Shown here piece after piece: positions 1-5,684 of a DNA stretch of 7,818 nucleotides. The notes under the pieces are model-generated. The model was not told the origin of the DNA, searched no databases, and worked only from the letters and a program-made list of their open reading frames with translations. The translations under genes and the position numbers were made by a program. This stretch comes from an uncultured Eubacteriales bacterium (GTDB taxonomy: Bacteria > Bacillota > Clostridia > Oscillospirales > Acutalibacteraceae): NCBI GenBank assembly GCA_900321515.1, contig ONWI01000210.1, positions 1 through 7,818 on the forward strand, written 5' to 3'. Numbering within the stretch: the first letter of the stretch is position 1; each line of letters begins with the position of its first letter.

Positions 1-1
1 C

Positions 2-78
2 TGGCGCGCTTGGAGGGGCTCGAACCCCCGACCTTTTGATTCGTAGTCAAACACTCTATCCAGCTGAGCTACAAGCGC
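2..78 (-). tRNA. tRNA-Arg (anticodon ACG)
   Basis: A complete 77-nt tRNA reads on the minus strand. The acceptor arms GCGCTTG (72-78) and CAAGCGC (6-12) pair perfectly, with discriminator G at 5 and an encoded CCA at 2-4. The D-arm core AGCTCAGCTGG, an anticodon stem TTTGA/TCAAA with 7-nt loop CTACGAA, and a T-arm with loop TTCGAGC are all present. The anticodon ACG (window 42-44) is normally deaminated to ICG and reads CGU, CGC and CGA arginine codons. It has its own promoter about 45 bp upstream, so it need not depend on the gatB transcript. No partner tRNA is visible, and the window ends just past its 3' end. Confidence 0.97.
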
Positions 79-127
79 ATAACAATAAGGAACAATATTT
101 ACCGCACCTTTTTCCGAGTGCTAAAAT

Positions 128-156
128 AGTATATCATCTTATACCTGAATTGTCAA
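128..156 (-). promoter_or_regulatory. Sigma-A promoter of tRNA-Arg
   Basis: On the minus strand a perfect -35 TTGACA (151-156) is followed by a 17-bp spacer and a -10 TATACT (128-133). Transcription would start near 121-122, giving a leader of about 43 nt before the tRNA. The A/T-rich run upstream (about 158-180, mostly T on the plus strand) could act as an UP element. Confidence 0.85.
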
Positions 157-237
157 GTGTTTTTTTAAATTTTTTTATCGAGGCAATTATTTCGTTTATT
201 CATGCAATCTTTTTTGCCAAAAACAATAAATCATGTG

Positions 238-313
238 CATTTGAACGGAATGTCCGTCCTCCGGGGATTGTGCGGCGGAGGACGGACATATATCATTCAT
301 ATCCGTGCAAATG
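238..313. repeat. Nested inverted repeat downstream of gatB
   Basis: The inner arms are a perfect 14-bp inverted repeat (250-263 and 276-289) around a 12-nt loop. Immediately outside the left inner arm lies CATTTGAACGGA (238-249). The right outer arm TCCGTGCAAATG (302-313) is its reverse complement at 11 of 12 positions and is separated from the right inner arm by 12 nt. The whole forms a long bulged hairpin. It sits 11 bp beyond the gatB stop and may end or stabilise the aspS-gatCAB transcript, but there is no U-run next to it. A dispersed extragenic repeat is the alternative. Confidence 0.7.
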
Positions 314-323
314 AATATCCCGG

Positions 324-1757
324 CTATCTGAGCTTTTCGATTTCCTGCACAAGAAGTTCTCTGATTTCGGCGGGATCGCCCTTGCCTTTCAGCTCCTTCA
401 TGCAGCCGCCGAAAAGCGACTGAAGCGCCTTTGTCTTGCCGCCGAGATAATCGCCGACCGCCTTTGAGTTTGCGGCGATGACTTTTTTGACCGTTTCCAG
501 AATGAGCGACTGATCCACCTTGGCGTCAAGAGCCTGTTCTCTGACAAACTGCTCAGGAGACACGCCCTTTTCGATGACCGCGCTGAGCACCTTCTTGCCG
601 GCATTGCGGTTGATCTTCCCATCGTCAACCGCGCCGATAATATATGAAAGGTCTGCCGGCGCGATGTCAAGTTCGCCTATGACCTTGCCTCCCCTGCGCA
701 GGATTCCGGCGCAGTCGGTGAGAATCCACGCGGCTGTGTCGGCAGGCTTGCGTCCGGAAGCCACGACCGCGTCGAAGAGATCGCAGAGCTTTCTCTCGGA
801 CACCAGCGAGGAAATATCCTGGGCGGAAAGTCCCATTGCGGTGTACTCCGCCGTTTTTTCCTCAATGGTCGCGGGCATATTCGCCCTGATATCCGCGAGC
901 CACTCATCGTCCACCACAACGGGCATGAGATTCGGGTCGGGGAAGTATCTGTAATCGGCGGCGGTTTCCTTGTTGCGCATGGCGAATGTGCGGTTTTTGA
1001 TATCGTCCCAGCGCCTTGTCTCCTGCACCAATGTCTCGGTATGTCTTTCGAGCGCGTCAATGTGGCGGGCGACTTCATACTTGATGGCCCTTTCGATGGC
1101 GGTGAGGGAGCTCATATTCTTGATCTCACTGCGCACGCCGAGTTCCTCGGTGCCCTCGGGACGGATGGAGATGTTTACGTCGCAGCGCATGGCGCCCTCT
1201 TCGCACTCCGAAATGCCGCCGAACCGGAACATGGATTTCAGCTTGTCGAGATAGTTGAGAACCTCCTCGGCGCTGCGGAAATCAGGTCGGCTGACGATCT
1301 CAATAAGCGGAACGCTCGTGCGGTTGAAGTCAACATATGTCACGTCCGCCCAGTCGTCGTGAACCAGTTTGCCCGCGTCCTCTTCCATGTGTATCTGCTT
1401 GATGCCGATGCGGCTTGTGCCGTACTTGGTCGGCACTTCCACATATCCGTCGGTGCAGATGGGGTGGAACCACTGGGTTATCTGATACGCGCAGGGCAGA
1501 TCGGGGTAGTAATAGCTCTTTTTGTCAAAAGTCGCGTACTGATTGATCTTGCAGTTGAGCATAATTCCGGCCATGACGGCAAGTTCCACCGCGTGCCTGT
1601 TTGTCACGGGAAGCATTCCGGGCATTCCGCAGCAGGCGGGACATACGCAGTCGTTGGGCTGATCGGCTTCGGAATGGCCGCCGCAGGAACAGAATATTTT
1701 CGATTTGGTCGAAAGCTCGACGTGAGTCTCAAGACCTATAACGACTTCGTATTTCAT
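324..1757 (-). CDS. gatB: Asp/Glu-tRNA(Asn/Gln) amidotransferase subunit B
   Basis: 477 aa, the usual length for GatB. This subunit binds the misacylated tRNA, phosphorylates the Asp or Glu side chain with ATP and amidates it with ammonia from GatA. Visible features in order: the start YEVVIGLETHVEL; the zinc cysteines C23, C25, C39 and C42; the Mg/ATP motif HMEEDAGK at 123-130 with E125; DFNRTSVPLIEIVS (143-156) carrying a conserved Glu near 153; EEGAMRCDVNISIRP; and a C-terminal YqeY-like tRNA-binding domain with KELKGKGDP near 450-460. The synthetase site therefore looks intact. One oddity is the usual DLPKxYQISQxDLP stretch, which here reads DLPCAYQITQWFHP (86-99). The ATG overlaps the gatA stop by one base (TGATG), indicating translational coupling. 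It ends with TAG as the last gene of the operon. The function is secure, but the activity of the whole complex is uncertain because of the GatA partner. Confidence 0.96.
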   Translation of the reverse strand: MKYEVVIGLETHVELSTKSKIFCSCGGHSEADQPNDCVCPACCGMPGMLPVTNRHAVELAVMAGIMLNCKINQYATFDKKSYYYPDLPCAYQITQWFHPICTDGYVEVPTKYGTSRIGIKQIHMEEDAGKLVHDDWADVTYVDFNRTSVPLIEIVSRPDFRSAEEVLNYLDKLKSMFRFGGISECEEGAMRCDVNISIRPEGTEELGVRSEIKNMSSLTAIERAIKYEVARHIDALERHTETLVQETRRWDDIKNRTFAMRNKETAADYRYFPDPNLMPVVVDDEWLADIRANMPATIEEKTAEYTAMGLSAQDISSLVSERKLCDLFDAVVASGRKPADTAAWILTDCAGILRRGGKVIGELDIAPADLSYIIGAVDDGKINRNAGKKVLSAVIEKGVSPEQFVREQALDAKVDQSLILETVKKVIAANSKAVGDYLGGKTKALQSLFGGCMKELKGKGDPAEIRELLVQEIEKLR

Positions 1758-2950
1758 CAGTCAGCCATCCTTTCGGTATTTGATGCGATGCTCAGGAGCA
1801 CGTTCTCGCCGAAGGCCGCGCTCCAAAGCTGTATTCCGCCGGTAACCAGGGCGGGAATGCCGGTGAGGTTCGGAACCGCCGTAAAGAGAAGCTCTTTCTT
1901 GGTCCTTTCAAATGTATCTGCGAGGTCGTATTGAGGGAGTGAAGAGGCGCTCATCGCGGGGCAGAGAACCGCGTCGGCTTCCGCGAAGACTTCCTTCATC
2001 TTATCGGAAGCCAGCCTGCGGATGCGAAGCGACTTGTCGTAGCAGCTCAGGTATTTGTTCTTGGAGAGAACGTCGGAGCCGTAGAGCACGTTCATCTTGA
2101 CGTTGAATCCCATACCCTCTGTGCGGGAATTGACATAAAGCTCGTCAATATCCCTGTATTCGGGCGTTCTGTATCCGAATTTGACCCCGTCGTATCTGGA
2201 AATGTTGTTGCATGCCTCAGCCGAGAGCATAATCTGCCACGCGGTGGCGTATGCCTTCACGTCGGGCAAGGAGATGAATTCAACGGATGCCCCTGCCTTC
2301 CGCAGCTTGGCGGAAAAGGCGTCGAGAGCCGCCTTCACATTGTCATCCGCCGCGTCGTAAAGCTCCCTGACCGCGGCGACCTTCATTCCCGAAAGATCCA
2401 TGTCCGCGGAATAATCGTATTTCTCCGTGGGAAGGCTTGTGCCGTCCTTGGAATCGTGTCCGGCGATGACGGAGAGAAGTTCCGTCAGACCGGCGGCGTC
2501 AGCCGCGCAGACTCCGACCTGTTCGCCGGAGCAGGCGGTGGGAATAATGCCGTATCTGGAGACGGTGCCGTAGGTAGGCTTGATGAAATCAACTCCGGAC
2601 AGCGCCGCGGCGCGGCGGGGAGCCCCGTTGACGTCAACGCAGAGCGCCTGCCTGACCGTGCCGGAAGCAACCGCCTCGGCGGCCGCCGAGGACAGAGTGC
2701 CGTCGGACTTCCTGCACACGCCGTGGTAAGAGGTTTCGCCCGCGATGTCAAGACCGAATTCACCCGTGTGGGATTTTCCTCTGACGGCAAATCCGGCGGC
2801 GAGCATACGTTCGACCGCGTCGGAGCCGAACATGGGCGTGAAGCCGTCGAGAATATGTGAACCGGCTCTGGTCTCAAAGCCCTTCACAAGGATGGTATCG
2901 TCAACCGCGACAGTGCCGGTGCGGTCGATTTCAGCAGCAAAAAAATCCAT
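1757..2950 (-). CDS. gatA: GatA-like amidase-family subunit, catalytic triad lost
   Basis: 397 aa from the ATG, against about 485 in the family. Homology to GatA is clear throughout: GFETRAGSHILDGF, the IKPTYGTVSRYGI block, SVIAGHDSKDGTS, EACNNISRYDGVKFGYR, SRTEGMGFNVK and NLTGIPAL. The first ~60 residues of normal GatA are missing, so the protein begins just before the catalytic-lysine strand. GatA normally releases ammonia from glutamine with a Lys/cis-Ser/Ser triad. Here the IKDN lysine position is Asp (D17), the GGSSGGS signature is replaced by GTLSSAA (cis-Ser position Leu86), and the DTGGS nucleophile lies in VNGAP as Ala110. The conserved Asp of the C-terminal FDE motif (glutamine binding) is Gly381. 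It lies between gatC and gatB and keeps an open, well-conserved frame, so I infer a retained non-catalytic subunit rather than a decayed gene. Glutaminase activity is not expected. Confidence 0.9.
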   Translation of the reverse strand: MDFFAAEIDRTGTVAVDDTILVKGFETRAGSHILDGFTPMFGSDAVERMLAAGFAVRGKSHTGEFGLDIAGETSYHGVCRKSDGTLSSAAAEAVASGTVRQALCVDVNGAPRRAAALSGVDFIKPTYGTVSRYGIIPTACSGEQVGVCAADAAGLTELLSVIAGHDSKDGTSLPTEKYDYSADMDLSGMKVAAVRELYDAADDNVKAALDAFSAKLRKAGASVEFISLPDVKAYATAWQIMLSAEACNNISRYDGVKFGYRTPEYRDIDELYVNSRTEGMGFNVKMNVLYGSDVLSKNKYLSCYDKSLRIRRLASDKMKEVFAEADAVLCPAMSASSLPQYDLADTFERTKKELLFTAVPNLTGIPALVTGGIQLWSAAFGENVLLSIASNTERMAD

Positions 2951-2956
2951 GTCGTT

Positions 2957-2962
2957 CACCTC
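2957..2962 (-). promoter_or_regulatory. Ribosome binding site that decides the gatA start
   Basis: On the minus strand GAGGTG lies 6 nt before the ATG at 2948-2950 and overlaps the gatC stop TGA (2961-2963). A GTG in the same frame at 2957-2959 would add three residues, but it lies inside this Shine-Dalgarno sequence and has none of its own, so the ATG is preferred. Confidence 0.7.
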
Positions 2963-3242
2963 ACTTTACGAGTCTGGGGACGATCCAGCTGTCCTCGCTG
3001 TGTTCGGGAGCGCATGCAAGGAGCTGTTCCCTGGAGAATACCTGCCGGCGCACATCGTCCCTGAATACGTTGGTCATGGGCATACAGTGAACCATGACCC
3101 CGATGTTTTCCGTGTCAGTCAGCTGAAGCTCCGCGGCTTCGTTTTCCATGAAGGCGAATATCCCGATTGCCTTCTGTTCCTCCGCATCGGTAAGCCTGAA
3201 TTCGTTTAGGCTCTCAAGAGCCTTCAGTTCTTCAACAGTCAT
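2961..3242 (-). CDS. gatC: Asp/Glu-tRNA(Asn/Gln) amidotransferase subunit C
   Basis: 93 aa, typical for GatC. This small subunit wraps around the GatA-GatB interface and stabilises the heterotrimer; it has no catalytic role of its own. The N-terminal half is helical and acidic (VEELKALESLNEFRLTDAEE), like the GatC helical pair. The C-terminal part has the family signature NVFRDDV at about residues 58-64, then SREQLLACAPE and the ending WIVPRLV, which match the usual NVFREDV / SREEALxNAPE / FxVPxV pattern. The ATG is preceded by AGGGG about 8-9 nt upstream. The gap to aspS is 28 nt, and the gatA ribosome binding site overlaps its stop. Its presence argues that a real GatC-GatA-GatB heterotrimer is still formed although GatA has lost its active site. 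Confidence 0.92.
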   Translation of the reverse strand: MTVEELKALESLNEFRLTDAEEQKAIGIFAFMENEAAELQLTDTENIGVMVHCMPMTNVFRDDVRRQVFSREQLLACAPEHSEDSWIVPRLVK

Positions 3243-3270
3243 TGTATAATCCCCTTTTTTTCAAGCGTCA

Positions 3271-5001
3271 TTATTCTCTGATGCTGATGTTGGCCTCGAG
3301 AAGCTGCTGTTCGGTGACCTCGCTGGGAGCGCCGAGGAGCAGATCCTGTGCGTTGCCGTTGAGCGGGAAGGCGATAACGTCCCTGATGGAATCCTCGTCG
3401 GCGAGGAGCATGACCATTCTGTCCACGCCGGGAGCCATGCCCGCGTGAGGCGGCGCGCCGTACTGGAACGCGGTATAGAGCGCGCTGAAGCGCGTTTCCA
3501 GCTCCGCCTCGGAATAACCCGCGATGGCAAAAGCCTTGCGCATGATATCAATATCGTGATTTCTGACCGCGCCGGAGGCGAGTTCGATGCCGTAGCAGAC
3601 CAGATCGTACTGATAGGCAAGCACTTCGGTGGGTTCTTTTGTCTCGAGGGCTTCGAGACCGCCCTGCGGCATGGAGAAGGGGTTGTGGGTGAATATGGTA
3701 TTGCCCGTGCTCTCGTCGATCTCGTACATGGGGAAATCAACGATGAAGCAGAATTCAAAGGAATCCTGATCAATGATGCCGAGATTTTCGCCGAGCCAGG
3801 TTCTGATCTGACCGGCTTCACGGTTGACGATGGATTGGGAGTCGCAGATGAAGAAGAGCGTCTCGTTCTCTTTGACGCCGGAAAGGGTTTTGATTTCCTC
3901 GCTCTGGGCAGGGGAGAGGAATTTGGCGATAGGTCCTTTGAATTCGCCAGCGGAAAGCGTCAGGTAGCCCAGACCCTTCATGCCGATGGAGGTTGCGAAT
4001 TTGAGGGAGTCCTCAAAGAATTTCCTGCTCTGACCGTGGCAGTCGGCGACAATGCCTCTCACCGGTTTGCCCTTGAAGAGCGGGAAGTCCACCTTTGAGA
4101 AGAAGTCAGTCAGGTCGATGATTCTCAGGGGATTGCGCAGGTCAGGCTTATCCGTGCCGAATGTCATCATAGCGTCCCTGTAGGTGATTCTGGCGAAGGG
4201 CTTGCCGCTGATCTTCTTGTCGGAATAAGTTTTGAATACGTCGTAGATAACGTCCTCGCACACTTCGAGAACTTCCTCCTGAGTGGCGAAGGCCATTTCA
4301 AAGTCGAGCTGATAGAATTCGCCGGGGCTTCTGTCCTGGCGGGCGTCCTCATCCCTGAAGCAGGGCGCGATCTGGAAATATCTGGCGAAGCCCGAAACCA
4401 GAAGCAGCTGTTTGAACTGCTGAGGCGCCTGCGGCAGAGCGTAGAATTTGCCCTTGTGCTTTCTGCTTGGCACGAGGAAATCCCTTGCGCCCTCCGGGGA
4501 GGAAGCGGTCAGGATAGGAGTCTGAATTTCAAGGAAATTCTTTTCCTCCATGCATTTTCTCATGGTGCGGATAATATTGGATCTGAGGACGATGTTGTTG
4601 TGAAGGCGGTCGCTTCTGAGGTCGAGATATCTGTATTTAAGGCGGACGTCCTCGCGGGTGCCTCTGGAGTCGCTGATATCGAAGGGGAGCATGTTCCTGC
4701 ACTTTCCGAGAAGGGTGAGGGATTCAACCACCAATTCGACCTTGCCGGTATCGAGCTTGTCGTTGACGGTTTCGGGGTCTCTTTCGGAGACAGTGCCAGT
4801 GACGGTGATGACGCACTCCTTGTTGACGCCTGCCAGAATAGTTTCGTCGTGAACGACGGTCTGAGTGATTCCGGTGAAATCTCTGAGGTCGACAAAGATA
4901 ACGCCGCCGTGGTCGCGGATAGTGTCAACCCATCCGGCGAGCTGAACCTTGGTACCGATATCCTTTTCGCGGATATCATTGCAATAGTGAGTTCTGTACA
5001 T
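3271..5001 (-). CDS. aspS: Aspartyl-tRNA synthetase, probably non-discriminating
   Basis: 576 aa, close to the usual 585-600 for bacterial-type AspRS. This cytoplasmic class II enzyme charges tRNA-Asp and, if relaxed, tRNA-Asn. An N-terminal OB-fold anticodon domain occupies about 1-105. The class II core follows, with motif 2 around FRDEDARQDRSPGEF (215-229) and motif 3 GAPPHAGMAPGVDRMVMLL (515-533, Arg528). The bacterial GAD insertion lies roughly at 285-400. The OB-fold reads RDHGG with His31; non-discriminating bacterial AspRS carry His there, whereas discriminating ones such as E. coli carry Leu. Together with downstream gatCAB this supports indirect Asn-tRNA formation. Motif 2 has one extra Gly compared with the common RQPEF. 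The start is supported by GGAGG (5009-5013) 7 nt before the ATG. It is the first gene after the T-box leader. Confidence 0.97.
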   Translation of the reverse strand: MYRTHYCNDIREKDIGTKVQLAGWVDTIRDHGGVIFVDLRDFTGITQTVVHDETILAGVNKECVITVTGTVSERDPETVNDKLDTGKVELVVESLTLLGKCRNMLPFDISDSRGTREDVRLKYRYLDLRSDRLHNNIVLRSNIIRTMRKCMEEKNFLEIQTPILTASSPEGARDFLVPSRKHKGKFYALPQAPQQFKQLLLVSGFARYFQIAPCFRDEDARQDRSPGEFYQLDFEMAFATQEEVLEVCEDVIYDVFKTYSDKKISGKPFARITYRDAMMTFGTDKPDLRNPLRIIDLTDFFSKVDFPLFKGKPVRGIVADCHGQSRKFFEDSLKFATSIGMKGLGYLTLSAGEFKGPIAKFLSPAQSEEIKTLSGVKENETLFFICDSQSIVNREAGQIRTWLGENLGIIDQDSFEFCFIVDFPMYEIDESTGNTIFTHNPFSMPQGGLEALETKEPTEVLAYQYDLVCYGIELASGAVRNHDIDIMRKAFAIAGYSEAELETRFSALYTAFQYGAPPHAGMAPGVDRMVMLLADEDSIRDVIAFPLNGNAQDLLLGAPSEVTEQQLLEANISIRE

Positions 5002-5060
5002 TGAAATTCCTCCAAAAAAATAGCTTGGTCAATTGCTTCTGAGATAGATAAAGAATAAAC

Positions 5061-5103
5061 AAAAAACCCGTCTCAAGAACCGAAAAAGGATTCTTGGGAC
5101 GAG
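5061..5103 (-). terminator. Intrinsic terminator of the T-box leader
   Basis: On the minus strand the arm at 5089-5103 pairs with the arm at 5067-5081 over about 15 positions, with one mismatch and some G-U pairs and a loop CTTTTTC. A run of six U follows (5061-5066). The 5' arm contains the CGTCCC element used by the alternative antiterminator, as in standard T-box designs. It lies about 60 nt before the aspS start. Confidence 0.9.
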
Positions 5104-5433
5104 TATTTTTAACAAATAGCCCGCGGTGCCACCCAAATTGGCATATAATTCAGCAAGAAGGCGCGAAAAAAGGCACAGCCGCAGATCTGCCCGGATAATA
5201 AAATAAATCTCCGGCGAGAGGGGGGAACAGAAGCGAATAATTCAGCGCTCTTGGAAGAACATATGCCCGCTTTAAAGAACAATATAAAAAATGTAACGAA
5301 ACGAAAAAGTGTTCCCACGCTTACTACTTACCCGAATGCACTTTCAGTCGGTGATGCATACTCCCTGACGGGCTTTCCAAAAAAGCGGAGTCTTTTTCGG
5401 TTTTAACGGAGAATACCCGTTAAATGATAGTTC
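5061..5433 (-). promoter_or_regulatory. T-box leader controlling aspS-gatCAB
   Basis: The minus strand carries the T-box sequence TGGGTGGCACCGCGGGC (5119-5135) and its antiterminator partner CGTCCC (5096-5101). TTGGGT (5131-5136) can pair with TCCCAA (5094-5099), mutually exclusive with the terminator. Further upstream, AGUAG (about 5324-5328) and CGUUA (5294-5298) match the conserved Stem IIA/B motif. The UGGC bulge should pair with an uncharged tRNA ending in G-CCA, fitting the G73 of tRNA-Asp and tRNA-Asn. Uncharged tRNA would favour antitermination and expression of aspS and gatCAB. Stem I should lie at about 5335-5433 but looks atypical: I see small separate hairpins (5402-5424 and 5377-5400) and cannot place the specifier securely. 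GAC occurs at 5347-5349. Confidence 0.92.
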
Positions 5434-5440
5434 AGAAGAT

Positions 5441-5469
5441 ATTGTATCACCAGTAAAACGAAATGTCAA
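5441..5469 (-). promoter_or_regulatory. Sigma-A promoter of the aspS-gatCAB operon
   Basis: On the minus strand a perfect -35 TTGACA (5464-5469), a 17-bp spacer and a -10 TACAAT (5441-5446) predict a start near 5432-5434. The distance to the T-box sequence (about 300 nt) fits a full T-box leader. Confidence 0.88.
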
Positions 5470-5543
5470 GACAATTTTTTCGGTGCCCACGGAAATGAAT
5501 ATTAGTATTGCCTGCGGTTTTGGCTGCCTTGGCGAAAATATCT

Positions 5544-5567
5544 GCAAGCTGAACTTGTTCAGCTTGC
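5544..5567. repeat. Near-palindrome in the divergent intergenic region
   Basis: The arms GCAAGCTGAAC (5544-5554) and GTTCAGCTTGC (5557-5567) are perfect reverse complements of 11 bp separated by only two bases. A 2-nt loop is too tight for a good RNA hairpin and no U-run follows, so a binding site for a dimeric regulator is more likely than a terminator. It lies 75 bp upstream of the -35 of the operon promoter and about 118 bp before the rightward gene. The rest of 5470-5684 shows no gene. Confidence 0.6.
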
Positions 5568-5611
5568 GCAACTCCGCATACTGGAAATTGGAATGTACGA
5601 GTTTTTAACGC

Positions 5612-5640
5612 TTACTTCTTGTCTGCTGTTTTTGTATATA
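5612..5640 (+). promoter_or_regulatory. Weak candidate promoter for the permease/HD-GYP locus
   Basis: TTACTT (5612-5617), a 17-bp spacer and TATATA (5635-5640) form a possible sigma-A promoter. The -35 matches the consensus poorly. It would give an untranslated leader of about 38 nt to the ATG at 5685, which has GGAG (5672-5675) nine bases upstream. Confidence 0.4.
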
Positions 5641-5684
5641 TTTACCAAAAGATCACTATTCTCATGCAATTGGAGTGAAGACAG

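Noticed and set aside
1..78. tRNA-Arg as an integration site for a mobile element
   Set aside because: No integrase, no repeated tRNA 3' end and no mobile-element genes are visible in the window.
250..289. Perfect 14-bp hairpin as a normal Rho-independent terminator of the operon
   Set aside because: No run of U follows the stem on either strand, so I list it as an inverted repeat with a possible 3'-end role.
36..314. Open frame across the tRNA and the following intergenic DNA
   Set aside because: It begins inside the tRNA gene and runs through the tRNA promoter and the inverted repeat, so the sequence is already explained by those features.
1041..1934. Long plus-strand open frame (297 aa) opposite gatB/gatA
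   Set aside because: It is the antisense shadow of gatB, has no recognisable domain, no ribosome binding site, and crosses the gatA-gatB junction.
2957..2959. GTG as the gatA start
   Set aside because: The GTG lies within the Shine-Dalgarno sequence that serves the ATG three codons later and has none of its own.
3445..4098. Plus-strand open frame of 217 aa inside aspS
   Set aside because: Antisense shadow of the conserved AspRS coding sequence; the composition follows the reverse of aspS codons and no family is recognisable.
5311..5313. AAC in GGGAACAC as an Asn specifier codon of the T-box
   Set aside because: It lies between the AGUAG and CGUUA motifs of Stem IIA/B, downstream of where Stem I and the specifier loop should be.
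5109..5318. 69-aa minus-strand open frame in the aspS leader, as a possible leader peptide
   Set aside because: Its end is the T-box sequence itself and the region is explained by the structured leader; there is no good ribosome binding site.
5353..5355. AUC followed by ACC as an Ile specifier
   Set aside because: The surrounding motif fits only loosely, and the UGGC bulge predicts a G73 tRNA, whereas tRNA-Ile normally has A73; Ile control of aspS also makes no sense.
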